Origin: CADEFQ01 sp035433705
GTDB taxonomy: Bacteria > Pseudomonadota > Gammaproteobacteria > Steroidobacterales > Steroidobacteraceae
Assembly (NCBI GenBank): GCA_035433705.1
Contig: DAORVK010000011.1
Coordinates: 9,860 to 73,859 of the forward strand
Direction: 5' to 3'
Length of the DNA stretch: 64,000 nucleotides
Under the pieces are notes generated by a model. The model saw only the letters and a program-made list of their open reading frames with translations. It was not told the origin of the DNA and searched no databases. The translations under genes were made by a program, and so were the position numbers. Shown here in pieces: positions 1-8,501 of this stretch; position 1 is the first letter of the stretch, and every line of letters begins with the position of its first letter.

Positions 1-155
1 TCCGCACCTACAATTTCCCGCAGGGTCGGGTCACCGACCATCGCGTCAATGTGACGCTCTACCGGCTCGACACCGTCATGGACGGCGACCTCGACGGCTT
101 GATCGAACCGCTCCGGCTCGAGCATCAGGCGGAGCTGCTGGCGCGAGAGGGCTGA
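1..155 (+). CDS. prfA: Peptide chain release factor 1, C-terminal end (partial)
   Basis: Only the last 50 codons are in the window, read from base 3, ending in TGA at 153-155. The visible residues include RTYNFPQGRVTDHR followed by LYRLDTVMDGDLDGLIEPL, the conserved C-terminal signature of bacterial RF1, which recognises UAA/UAG stop codons on the ribosome. RF2 has a different sequence here, so RF1 is the better call. Its usual partner prmC, which methylates the GGQ motif of release factors, lies 0.9 kb downstream but is separated by an opposite-strand gene, so the common prfA-prmC operon is split here. The GGQ motif itself is outside the window. Confidence 0.95.
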   Translation, partial: RTYNFPQGRVTDHRVNVTLYRLDTVMDGDLDGLIEPLRLEHQAELLAREG

Positions 156-189
156 GGGCCAGAGGCGCTCCGCCGGCCGGCAATTCTGC

Positions 190-1047
190 TTATCCGTTGT
201 TTGCGGGTCGCGGGTCGCTTTGCGCGCGTATCCGCAGATCGTCAAAGACGACCAGCAGGAACGCGCTGAGGTACAGCACGGCGAGGGCTGCCGCCAGAAG
301 CACGATCGCTGCCGAGAGACTCCCCTGCACGGCCGCTCCGGCGGGGCTCGCGAGCCCGGTGATCACCGCCACGGCGAGCCCCGCGAGGATCACCATCACG
401 ATCAGCGTCGCGAGGATTGCGACGACGACCATCACGAGCCGCCGCCAATGGGCGATCGCCAGTCTCAGGCCGAGCCGCACGGCAGCTGGCGCGGCGCGCT
501 GCTCGAGAATGAGCGCCGGCCAGCCGAGGCTCACCGCCGCGCTCGCCGCGAGCATCGGCAGCAGGATCAAGGCGCTGCGCGGCACGGCGGGCAGCGCAAG
601 CAGCGCGCCGAGGACACCGAAAGGGAATGAGACGATCAGCACGACAAGAAAGCCGAGGAGAAAGTAGCTGATGATTGCGGGCAACCGCGCGAGCATGGCG
701 CCAGCGGACACCGCGCCAGTGGGCGCGCCGGCGCCCGCATTGCCGCCGGCTGTCGCGATACGCTGCTGCTTCGCAAGGACGATCGCCCACACGATGAGGC
801 TCGCGAGGGTGCCGAGTGCATAAAGTGTCCACCATTCGCCGCCCTTTTCTGCAAGCGACGCGGCCGTGAGCGGCATCACCTTGCCATGGGCGATCACGTC
901 ATAGGCGGCGGGCAACTGGCCGAGAAGAGTTCCGATCGTGGCAAGGGGCAGGCAGGACAGCGCCGATCGCCCGAAGAGGCGCAGGCTCGTTTCGATCACC
1001 TCGCGTACGGTCGGCGGCTGTCCGAATGGCAAAATGGCGAAAGACAT
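190..1047 (-). CDS. Uncharacterised multi-spanning membrane protein
   Basis: A 285-residue hydrophobic protein starting MSFAILPFGQPPTVREV. It has a short cytoplasmic-looking N-terminus, then about five or six hydrophobic stretches rich in Ala, Leu, Ile and Val, and a polar tail ending RAQSDPRPANNG. I recognise no catalytic motif; it resembles the loosely defined families of bacterial membrane proteins of unknown function. The ATG at 1047 is chosen because the conserved-looking hydrophobic protein begins there; a much longer open frame upstream runs antisense through prmC and has shadow-like composition. There is no Shine-Dalgarno, but TAGAGT sits 7 nt before the ATG, suggesting a leaderless transcript. 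The gene is inserted between prfA and prmC and its start overlaps that of prmC on the other strand. Confidence 0.75.
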   Translation of the reverse strand: MSFAILPFGQPPTVREVIETSLRLFGRSALSCLPLATIGTLLGQLPAAYDVIAHGKVMPLTAASLAEKGGEWWTLYALGTLASLIVWAIVLAKQQRIATAGGNAGAGAPTGAVSAGAMLARLPAIISYFLLGFLVVLIVSFPFGVLGALLALPAVPRSALILLPMLAASAAVSLGWPALILEQRAAPAAVRLGLRLAIAHWRRLVMVVVAILATLIVMVILAGLAVAVITGLASPAGAAVQGSLSAAIVLLAAALAVLYLSAFLLVVFDDLRIRAQSDPRPANNG

Positions 1048-2443
1048 GGGCGCGACTCTAGCAGACGACACTGAAACGATTGCCGGCCTGGTGGCAGCGG
1101 CCGGCGCCGCGCTCTCGGCCGGCGTGGCGCTCGAAGGCGACGAGGCGCGTCGCGAGGCGGAGGTGCTCCTCGCAGCGGCGCTGCGGATCGGCCGCGCGAC
1201 ACTGCTTGCGCATCCCGAGCGCCGGGTGGGCGGCGAGGATCTCGCGCGCGTGCGTGATTGGCTCGCGCGTCGCGCGCGTGGCGAGCCGCTGGCGTATCTC
1301 ACGGGCGTGCGCGAGTTCTGGTCGCTGCCTTTCCATGTCACACCGGACGTGCTCGTGCCGCGCCCGGAGACCGAGGAAGTGGTGTCGCGTGCGCTCGCGC
1401 TCGGCGACGAGCTCGACGCCCGGCCCGGTGCCGTCCCCTCGCTCGTCGATCTCGGCACCGGCAGCGGCTGCATCGCGCTCGCAATCGCGCGCGAGCGGCC
1501 GACGTGGCGAATCACCGCGACCGACACCTCACCCCACGCGCTGCGCGTCGCGCGCGGCAATGCCCGCTCGCTCGATCTTGCGCGCGTGGAGTTCGTCGAG
1601 GGAAGCTGGTACTCGCCGCTCGTCGGGCGACACTTCGACCTGATCGTCAGCAACCCGCCCTATGTCGCCGGCGGCGATGCGGCTCTCGACGACCCTGCCC
1701 TGCGGCACGAGCCTCGCGTGGCGCTCACGCCGGAAGGCGACGGGCTCGCCGCGCTGCGGCACCTCGTCGAGGAGGCCCCGGGATATCTGCGACCCGGCGG
1801 CTGCCTGGTGCTCGAGCACGGCGTCGGGCAGGGGCGGGATGTCGCGCAGATGCTTGAAAAGCGTGGCTTTCGTCACGTACGCTGCGCCCCCGATCTCGCC
1901 GGTCGCGATCGCGTGACCAGCGCCCAATGGCCCCTTTTCGCAGCAGGAACTCCCATGATCCGTTTCGAGACTTCCCTCGGCAGCTTCGACATCGAACTGA
2001 ACGAAAAGGAAGCGCCGCTCTCCGCCGCCAATTTCCTCGCCTACGTCGAGGCAGGTTTCTTCGACGGCACGCTCTTTCACCGCGTGATCCCTGGATTCAT
2101 GATCCAGGGCGGCGGCATGACCACGGGCCTCGCGCAGAAGAAGGCGCGCGCGCCGATCCAGAACGAGGCGAAGAACGGCCTCAGGAACAGGCGCGGGACG
2201 CTCTCGATGGCGCGCACCAATGACATCCACAGCGCGACCTCCCAGTTCTTCGTGAACCTCGTCGACAATGCGTTCCTCGATCATGCTCCCGGCAATTACG
2301 GTTACGCGGTGTTCGGCCACGTCGCCGCTGGCATGGATACCGTCGAGAAGATCGCACAGGTGAAGACGGGCCGCTCGCAGGGCCACAGCGACGTGCCGCT
2401 TGAGGATGTCGTCGTGATTTCAGCCCAGCGCATCGACGCCTGA
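1034..2443 (+). CDS. prmC-ppiB: PrmC release-factor glutamine methyltransferase fused in frame to PpiB peptidyl-prolyl isomerase
   Basis: One open frame of 469 codons holds two complete enzymes. Residues 1 to about 297 are PrmC/HemK, which uses SAM to methylate the GGQ glutamine of RF1/RF2: motif I VDLGTGSGCIALAIA and the diagnostic SNPPYV are present. Residues 308-469 are a cyclophilin-type isomerase of PpiB class (FHRVIPGFMIQGGG, SQFFVNLVDN, VFGHVAAGMD). No stop codon lies between them; the linker is only about ten residues. An internal ATG at 1955, with AGGA about 9 nt upstream, could also start free PpiB, so either a fusion, two products, or a lost stop codon (real or a sequence error) is possible. 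The N-terminal start is uncertain (ATG 1034 or 1046, neither with a clear ribosome site). Confidence 0.85.
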   Translation: MAKDMGATLADDTETIAGLVAAAGAALSAGVALEGDEARREAEVLLAAALRIGRATLLAHPERRVGGEDLARVRDWLARRARGEPLAYLTGVREFWSLPFHVTPDVLVPRPETEEVVSRALALGDELDARPGAVPSLVDLGTGSGCIALAIARERPTWRITATDTSPHALRVARGNARSLDLARVEFVEGSWYSPLVGRHFDLIVSNPPYVAGGDAALDDPALRHEPRVALTPEGDGLAALRHLVEEAPGYLRPGGCLVLEHGVGQGRDVAQMLEKRGFRHVRCAPDLAGRDRVTSAQWPLFAAGTPMIRFETSLGSFDIELNEKEAPLSAANFLAYVEAGFFDGTLFHRVIPGFMIQGGGMTTGLAQKKARAPIQNEAKNGLRNRRGTLSMARTNDIHSATSQFFVNLVDNAFLDHAPGNYGYAVFGHVAAGMDTVEKIAQVKTGRSQGHSDVPLEDVVVISAQRIDA

Positions 2444-2457
2444 CAAGGCCGCGGGGC

Positions 2458-3189
2458 GTGGCGCGCAAGGGGCTCGGCGCGCGGCTCGCAAGCGCGCTCA
2501 TGCTGCTCGCGCTCGGATTCGTTCTCGTCTCGGCGCTTGCGGTGCTCGTGCTGCGCTGGGTCGATCCGTGGACGAGTGCGGTCATGCTGGAGTCGCGCAT
2601 CGAAGCCTGGCGCGAGGGCGACAGGAAGTACCGCGTTCGCCAGACCTGGGTCGACGCGGCGCAGATGTCGCCCTGGTGCGCGCGTGCCGTCGTCGCTGCC
2701 GAGGACCAGCTGTTCGCGGAACACGCGGGATTCGACTTCGACGCGATCCGCAAGGCCGCCGAGCACAACGCGCGCAGCAAGCGTGTGCGCGGCGCGAGCA
2801 CGATCAGCCAGCAGGTCGCGAAGAACCTCTTCCTGTGGCGCGGTCGCTCGTGGGTGAGGAAGGGCTTCGAGGTCTGGTTCACCGTGCTGATCGAGACCCT
2901 GTGGCCGAAGGAGCGGATTCTCGAGGTGTACCTCAACATCGCGGAATTCGGGCGCGGCGTCTACGGAGTTGAAGCGGCCGCACAAGTTTTCTGGGGCAAG
3001 CGTGCGCAACGTCTGAGCCGCGTCGAGGCCGCGACACTCGCCGCCGTGCTGCCGAACCCGCGCCGCTATCGCGCCGCGGCCCCGTCACCCTACGTGCAGC
3101 GCCGTCGCGACTGGATCCTGCGCCAGATGTCAGGGCTCGAGATGCCCGCCGCTACGGGCGGCGTGCCGCGTGCTCGCGAAGCGCGCTGA
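2458..3189 (+). CDS. mtgA: Monofunctional peptidoglycan transglycosylase
   Basis: 243 residues, GTG start with AAGG upstream. An N-terminal membrane anchor (about residues 12-34) is followed by a GT51 domain. It polymerises lipid II into glycan strands at the outer face of the inner membrane without a transpeptidase domain. The motifs visible are AAEDQLFAEHAGFD, which holds the catalytic glutamate, then GASTISQQVAKNLFLW, and KERILEVYLNIAEFGRGVYGVEAAA. The length matches the MtgA family. It follows ppiB by 14 bases and is probably cotranscribed. The convergent VOC gene begins 30 bases beyond its stop; a short GGAGG/CCTCC hairpin lies between them but has no T tract. Confidence 0.95.
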   Translation: MARKGLGARLASALMLLALGFVLVSALAVLVLRWVDPWTSAVMLESRIEAWREGDRKYRVRQTWVDAAQMSPWCARAVVAAEDQLFAEHAGFDFDAIRKAAEHNARSKRVRGASTISQQVAKNLFLWRGRSWVRKGFEVWFTVLIETLWPKERILEVYLNIAEFGRGVYGVEAAAQVFWGKRAQRLSRVEAATLAAVLPNPRRYRAAAPSPYVQRRRDWILRQMSGLEMPAATGGVPRAREAR

Positions 3190-3218
3190 GGAGGTCGCCC
3201 CCTCCGGCCACGGCGCCG

Positions 3219-3671
3219 TCATTGCCCGGACGTACGCACGCGCTGCATGAACCACCAGCGATGGCCCTCGGGATCGACCGCGAGATAGCAGCGATCGGTC
3301 CAGTAGTCGACACCGTGATCGGTCGTCGTCGGCTCCATCTCGATGCGGGCACCCGCCTCCCGCGCTTGTGCGCAGTGCGCATCGGCATCGTCGACGAAGA
3401 TGCACAGTGCCTGCGTATTGCGATCGCCGACCCTCTTCGGACTTGCCGGAAACGCTCGTTCCGGGTGGGTATTCGCCGCCCCCGCGCCTCCCACGAAGAC
3501 GAGCCCCTCGCCATAGACAAGCTCCGAGTGCTCGATGCGCCCGCCCTCGCCCACGATCTTGAGGCGCACCTCGAAACCGAAGGCCTGGGTGAGCCAGTCG
3601 ATCGCCTGCGCCGGGTCCTCATAGAAGACGCTGCAGGAAATCCGGGGCCAACCGGGTGGCGTTGCACGCAT
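3219..3671 (-). CDS. VOC-superfamily (glyoxalase/bleomycin-resistance fold) protein
   Basis: 150 residues with the PhnB-like single-chain VOC pattern: an N-terminal half with FYEDPAQAIDWLTQAFGFEV and IEHSELVYGEGLVFVGG, and a C-terminal half with ALCIFVDDADAHCAQAREAGARI and YLAVDPEGHRWWFMQ. Proteins of this fold bind a metal or small molecule; the substrate cannot be told from sequence. GGAG lies about 8 nt before the ATG at 3671. It is downstream of metH on the same strand but separated by 91 bases, so it may have its own promoter. The gap contains no recognisable strong terminator. Confidence 0.8.
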   Translation of the reverse strand: MRATPPGWPRISCSVFYEDPAQAIDWLTQAFGFEVRLKIVGEGGRIEHSELVYGEGLVFVGGAGAANTHPERAFPASPKRVGDRNTQALCIFVDDADAHCAQAREAGARIEMEPTTTDHGVDYWTDRCYLAVDPEGHRWWFMQRVRTSGQ

Positions 3672-3762
3672 GTTTGTTACTCCAAAGCGCCGATCATGAC
3701 GTAGTACCCGTCAGGGCAGCGATATCAGCGACGCCGATGACCGCCCGCGTGCGCGTCATTAT

Positions 3763-6700
3763 TCAGCCCGGCTCGTAGCCCAGATTCGGCGCAAGCCAGC
3801 GCTCGGCTTCGGCGAGGGTCCAGCCCTTGCGGCGCGCGTAGTCCTCCACCTGGTCGCGTGCGATCTTGCCGACCGCGAAATAGTGGGCTGCGGGGTGCGC
3901 GAGATACCAGCCGCTCACGGCGGCGGTCGGGTACATCGCGAACGAATCGGTGAGCACGATGCCAGCCCGGCGCTCGGCGTCGAGCAGTCGCCAGAGCTTT
4001 GCCTTCTCAGTGTGATCCGGGCAGGCCGGATAGCCTGGCGCCGGCCGGATACCGCGGTACGCTTCGCGGATGAGCTCATCGTTCGTGAGCTGCTCATCCG
4101 GCGAGTAGCCCCACCATTCACGCCGCACGCGCTCGTGAAAGTGCTCGGCAGTGGCCTCTGCCAGCCGGTCCGCGAGCGCCTTCAGGATGATTCTCGAGTA
4201 GTCGTCGTGCGCCGCCTGGAACCGCTCGAGATGCGGTTCGATACCAAGGCCGGCGGTGACCGCAAAACCACCGATGTAGTCGCGCACGCCGCTCTCCTTC
4301 GGCGCCACGTAGTCGGTGAGGCAGGAATGCGCGTGACCATCGGGCTTTTTCTTCTGCTGGCGCAGGTGCGACAGCGTCGCGAGCACGCTGCTGCGCGACT
4401 CGTCACCGTAGACTTCAATGTCATCATCCGTCGCGTTCGCAGGCCAGAGCCCGATGACCGCGTTCACCGTGAGCCAGCGCTCCGCGACGATCTTCTTGAG
4501 CATGCGCCGCGCGTCGGCGTAGAGGCTGCTCGCCGCCTCGCCCACCACCGGGTCCGTGAGGATGTCAGGGAACTTGCCCGCAAACTCCCATGCATTGAAA
4601 AAAGGCATCCAGTCGATGTAGGGCAACAGCTCCGCGACCGGATAGTCGAGAAACGCCTGCACACCGGGCACCGCCGGACGCACCGGGACCGTAACGCGCC
4701 AGTCGCCGGAAAAGCGGTTCGCGCGCGCCTCCCCGATCGTGAGCGCAGGCTGCTTGACGCTCTTGCCCGCATGCTGCTCGCGACGCCGCTCGTGATCCTG
4801 CGCATTCTTCTCGACGAATGGCTTGCGCAGCTCTTCGGTGATCAGCGACTGGCACACGCTGACCGAGCGTGACGCATCTTTCACGTACACGACTGCTTCC
4901 GGGTATTGCGGCGCGATCTTCACGGAGGTGTGCGCGGGTGAAGTCGTCGCGCCGCCGATCAGGAGGGGCAGCTTCATCCCCTGCCGCTTCATCTCGCGCG
5001 CCACGTGCACCATTTCGTCCAGCGAGGGCGTTATGAGACCCGAAAGCCCGATCAGGTCGGCTTCTTCGCGCCGCGCGGCTTCAAGAATCTGCTCGCACGG
5101 CACCATGACGCCAAGATCGACGACCTCGAAGTTGTTGCACTGGAGCACGACGCCGACAATGTTCTTGCCGATGTCGTGCACGTCGCCCTTGACGGTGGCG
5201 AGCACGATCTTGCCGTTGGAGCGGGAGCGGCCGTCCTTTTCGTTCTCGATGAACGGGATCAGGTGCGCGACCGACTTCTTCATCACGCGCGCACTCTTGA
5301 CCACCTGGGGCAAGAACATCTTGCCGGCGCCGAACAGGTCACCGACCACGTTCATGCCGTCCATCAGCGGACCCTCGATCACGCTGATCGGTCGGTCGGC
5401 CGCGAGGCGCGCCTCTTCGGTATCCTGCACGACAAAGTCGTCGACGCCTTTGACGAGCGCATGCTCCAGGCGCTTCGCAACGGGCAGCGAGCGCCACGCG
5501 AGATCGGCTTCACGCCGCTCGGTCTTGCCGCCCTTGAAACGCTGGGCGAGCTCGAGCAGGCGCTCGGTCGCATCCGGACGCCGGTTGAGCACCACGTCCT
5601 CGCAGGCTTCCCGCAGGGCGGGATCGATGTCCTCGTAAATCGCGAGCTGGCCCGCGTTCACGATGCCCATGTCCATGCCGGCCTGGATCGCGTGGAAGAG
5701 GAACACCGAGTGCATCGCCTCGCGCACCGGGTCGTTGCCGCGGAACGAGAACGAGACGTTGCTGACGCCGCCCGACACCATCGCATGCGGCAGCCGCCGC
5801 TTGATCTCGCGCGTTGCCTCGATGAACGCGACGCCATAGCCGTTGTGCTCGTCGATGCCGGTCGCGATCGCGAAAATGTTGGGGTCGAAGATGATGTCTT
5901 CGGGCGGAAAGCCGACTTCCCGGGTCAGGAGCCGGTAGGAGCGCTCGCAGATCGCAAGTTTGCGCTCCACCGAGTCGGCCTGCCCCTGTTCGTCGAAGGC
6001 CATCACCACCACCGCGGCCCCGTAGCGCCGCACCTTGCGCGCCTGCTCGAGGAAGGGCGCCTCGCCCTCCTTCATGCTGATTGAATTGACGATGCCCTTG
6101 CCCTGCAGGCACTTGAGGCCCGCCTCGAGCACTGTCCACTTCGAGGAGTCGAGCATGACCGGCACGCGCGCGATGTCGGGCTCGGCGGCGATCAGATTGA
6201 GGAAGCGCACCATGGCCGCTTCCGAATCGAGCATGCCCTCGTCCATGTTGATGTCGATGACCTGCGCGCCGCTCACCACCTGCTGGCGCGCGACCTCCAC
6301 TGCGGCGGCGTAGTCGCCCGCCTCGATCAGCTTCCTGAACCTCGCGCTGCCGGTGACGTTGGTGCGCTCGCCGACGTTGACGAAGAGGCTCGTAGCATTG
6401 ATCGCGAGCGGCTCGAGACCCGCCAGCCGGCACTGCACCGGCAGCTCGGGCAACGCGCGGCGCGGTACGGGCGCCGTCGCCTCGCGGATCAGGCGGATGT
6501 GCTCCGGCGTCGTGCCGCAGCAACCGCCGAGGATGTTGACGAACCCCGAGGTCGCGAACTCATGCACGATCGCCGCGGTCTCCTGCGGCAGCTCATCGTA
6601 TTCGCCGAAGGCGTTCGGCAGGCCCGCGTTCGGGTACACACACACGTAAGCGTCGGCGACGCGCGCAAGCTCCTCGACATAGGGGCGCAGCTGGCGAGCG

Positions 6701-7590
6701 CCGAGCGCACAGTTGAGCCCGATCGCGAGCGGCGCTGCGTGGCGCACGGAATTCCAGAACGCCTCGCCGGTCTGGCCCGAGAGCGTCCTGCCGGACGCGT
6801 CGGTGATGGTGCCCGAGACGATGATGGGGAGGTCGACACCGAGTTCGTCAAGCGCGCTGCGCGCACCAAAGAGCGCGGCCTTGGCGTTCAGCGTGTCGAT
6901 CACCGTCTCGACGAGCAGCAGGTCGACTCCGCCCAGCACGAGCGAGCGGGTTGCGTCGCCGTAGGTCGTGGCCAGATCGTCAAAACTGACGTTGCGAAAT
7001 CCCGGATCGTTGACGTCCGGCGAAAGAGAGGCCGTGCGCGTCGTCGGTCCGATCGCGCCCGCGACGAAGCGCGGCTCGCCGCTCCTTGCGGCGATCTCGT
7101 CGGCGACCCGCCGCGCAAGACGAGCGGAGGCGTAGTTCATCTCGGGCACGAGCGCCGCCATGCCGTAGTCGGCCTGCGAGACCGCGTTCGCGCTGAATGT
7201 GTTCGTTTCGATGATGTCGGCGCCCGCCTCGAGATACTCGCGATGGATGGCCGCGATCATCGATGGCTGTGTCAGCGACAGCACCTCGTTGTTGCCGCGC
7301 ACGTCGCGGCCGTAGGCAGCGAAACGCGCGCCACGATAGAGGGCCTCGTCGGGCCTCTGCCGCTGCACCATCGTGCCCATCGCACCGTCGAGGAACACGA
7401 TACGCATCTCGAGGAGGCGTCGCAGCCTGCGAATGCGCTCACTGCGCGCCGCCTCGTCGACCGGTTCGACCGCATAGGGCAGCGCCACCGCCTGGACGCC
7501 CGCAGCGGCAGCGCCGGGTGTTCGCGCCGGCTGTCCATGGGCCCGCGTGCCGTGGCCGTGAATGTGGCGCTCGCCGCAGACCGCGCTCAC
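3763..7590 (-). CDS. metH: Cobalamin-dependent methionine synthase
   Basis: About 1275 residues with the complete MetH domain order. The homocysteine-binding domain holds the zinc cysteines (GLNCALGARQL and ILGGCCGTTPEHIR). The methyltetrahydrofolate-binding domain has GERTNVTGSARFRKL. The B12 domain has the cobalt-ligand motif DVHDIGKNIVG, and the C-terminal SAM-binding reactivation domain has RPAPGYPACPDHTEK. It transfers the methyl group made by MetF to homocysteine. I prefer GTG at 7590 because it overlaps the metF stop as GTGA, the common junction in this genome; ATG at 7608 would give six more residues. Either way about 60 residues of weakly conserved, His/Ala-rich sequence precede the first conserved block. 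It is the third gene of the sahR-like-metF-metH operon. Confidence 0.97.
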   Translation of the reverse strand: MSAVCGERHIHGHGTRAHGQPARTPGAAAAGVQAVALPYAVEPVDEAARSERIRRLRRLLEMRIVFLDGAMGTMVQRQRPDEALYRGARFAAYGRDVRGNNEVLSLTQPSMIAAIHREYLEAGADIIETNTFSANAVSQADYGMAALVPEMNYASARLARRVADEIAARSGEPRFVAGAIGPTTRTASLSPDVNDPGFRNVSFDDLATTYGDATRSLVLGGVDLLLVETVIDTLNAKAALFGARSALDELGVDLPIIVSGTITDASGRTLSGQTGEAFWNSVRHAAPLAIGLNCALGARQLRPYVEELARVADAYVCVYPNAGLPNAFGEYDELPQETAAIVHEFATSGFVNILGGCCGTTPEHIRLIREATAPVPRRALPELPVQCRLAGLEPLAINATSLFVNVGERTNVTGSARFRKLIEAGDYAAAVEVARQQVVSGAQVIDINMDEGMLDSEAAMVRFLNLIAAEPDIARVPVMLDSSKWTVLEAGLKCLQGKGIVNSISMKEGEAPFLEQARKVRRYGAAVVVMAFDEQGQADSVERKLAICERSYRLLTREVGFPPEDIIFDPNIFAIATGIDEHNGYGVAFIEATREIKRRLPHAMVSGGVSNVSFSFRGNDPVREAMHSVFLFHAIQAGMDMGIVNAGQLAIYEDIDPALREACEDVVLNRRPDATERLLELAQRFKGGKTERREADLAWRSLPVAKRLEHALVKGVDDFVVQDTEEARLAADRPISVIEGPLMDGMNVVGDLFGAGKMFLPQVVKSARVMKKSVAHLIPFIENEKDGRSRSNGKIVLATVKGDVHDIGKNIVGVVLQCNNFEVVDLGVMVPCEQILEAARREEADLIGLSGLITPSLDEMVHVAREMKRQGMKLPLLIGGATTSPAHTSVKIAPQYPEAVVYVKDASRSVSVCQSLITEELRKPFVEKNAQDHERRREQHAGKSVKQPALTIGEARANRFSGDWRVTVPVRPAVPGVQAFLDYPVAELLPYIDWMPFFNAWEFAGKFPDILTDPVVGEAASSLYADARRMLKKIVAERWLTVNAVIGLWPANATDDDIEVYGDESRSSVLATLSHLRQQKKKPDGHAHSCLTDYVAPKESGVRDYIGGFAVTAGLGIEPHLERFQAAHDDYSRIILKALADRLAEATAEHFHERVRREWWGYSPDEQLTNDELIREAYRGIRPAPGYPACPDHTEKAKLWRLLDAERRAGIVLTDSFAMYPTAAVSGWYLAHPAAHYFAVGKIARDQVEDYARRKGWTLAEAERWLAPNLGYEPG

Positions 7591-8501
7591 GATGCCACTC
7601 CGGTGCACACCGGGACCGTCGGGACCGCCGGCTGCGGTGCCGGGCGCACGCCAAGCGCGTGACAGATCGCATAGGTGAGCTCGGCGCGGTTCAACGTGTA
7701 AAAGTGAAAGTCGCTGACACCCCGCTCGCGCAGCCGCTCGACCTGCTCGATCGCGACGCTCGCCGCAATGAGCCGGCGCGTGTCGGGGTCGTCGTCGAGG
7801 CCCGCGAAACGCTCGCGCAGCCGCACCGGAATGCTCGCGCCGCAGCGCTCGGCGAACCGCAGCACCTGCGGGAAGCGCGTGATCGGCAGGATGCCCGGAA
7901 CGACTGGCACGCGTATTCCCGCCTGGGCGCAGCGGTCACGAAAGCGCAGGAAGGCATCGGTGTCATAGAAGAACTGCGTGATCGCGCGACTCGCGCCGGC
8001 GTCGATCTTGCGCTTGAGGTTCACGAGATCGGCCTCTGCGGAGACGGCCTCCGGATGCACCTCCGGATAGGCCGCGACCGAGATCTCGAAGTCGGCGACG
8101 CGCTTGAGACCCGCAACGAGATCGGCCGCATACGCAAAGCCCCCGGGGTGCGGCTCGTAGCGGCTCGCGCCCTGCGGAGGATCACCACGCAACGCGACGA
8201 TGTGCCGGATGCCTTGTGCCCAATAGGCACGCGCGACTTCGATGATTTCCTCGCGCGGCGCACCGACGCAAGTCAGGTGGGGGGCGCCGGTGAGCGCCGT
8301 CTCCCGCCCGATGCGCGTCACGATGTTGTGCGTGCGGCTGCGTGTCGAGCCGTCAGCGCCGTAGGTCACGGAGACGAAGTGCGGCGCGAGCGGCGCGAGG
8401 CGCTGGACCGACCGCCACAGTGTCGCCTCCATCCCGGCGTCGCCCGGCGGAAAGAATTCGAACGAAACGGCGATGCCGTCGGTACGTGTCGGGGGCGTCA
8501 T
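7587..8501 (-). CDS. metF: 5,10-methylenetetrahydrofolate reductase
   Basis: 304 residues, a TIM-barrel flavoprotein that reduces methylene-THF to methyl-THF, the donor used by MetH. Diagnostic segments are VSFEFFPPG near the N-terminus, HFVSVTYGADGSTR, HIVALRGDPP, and FFYDTDAFLRFRDRCAQAGI with the conserved ITQFFYD. The ATG at 8501 overlaps the stop of the upstream regulator (ATGA), and the stop overlaps the metH GTG, so the three genes are almost certainly translationally coupled. Control by the upstream ArsR-type regulator is inferred from the operon order and the operator-like repeat. Confidence 0.96.
   Translation of the reverse strand: MTPPTRTDGIAVSFEFFPPGDAGMEATLWRSVQRLAPLAPHFVSVTYGADGSTRSRTHNIVTRIGRETALTGAPHLTCVGAPREEIIEVARAYWAQGIRHIVALRGDPPQGASRYEPHPGGFAYAADLVAGLKRVADFEISVAAYPEVHPEAVSAEADLVNLKRKIDAGASRAITQFFYDTDAFLRFRDRCAQAGIRVPVVPGILPITRFPQVLRFAERCGASIPVRLRERFAGLDDDPDTRRLIAASVAIEQVERLRERGVSDFHFYTLNRAELTYAICHALGVRPAPQPAVPTVPVCTGVAS

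Noticed and set aside
1955..2443. ppiB as a fully separate gene
   Set aside because: Possible because of an internal ATG with AGGA, but no stop separates it from prmC, so the sequence as given shows one continuous frame; kept as a fusion with this caveat.
3190..3205. GGAGG/CCTCC hairpin between mtgA and the VOC gene as a terminator
   Set aside because: Stem is only five bases with no T tract on either strand; too weak to call.
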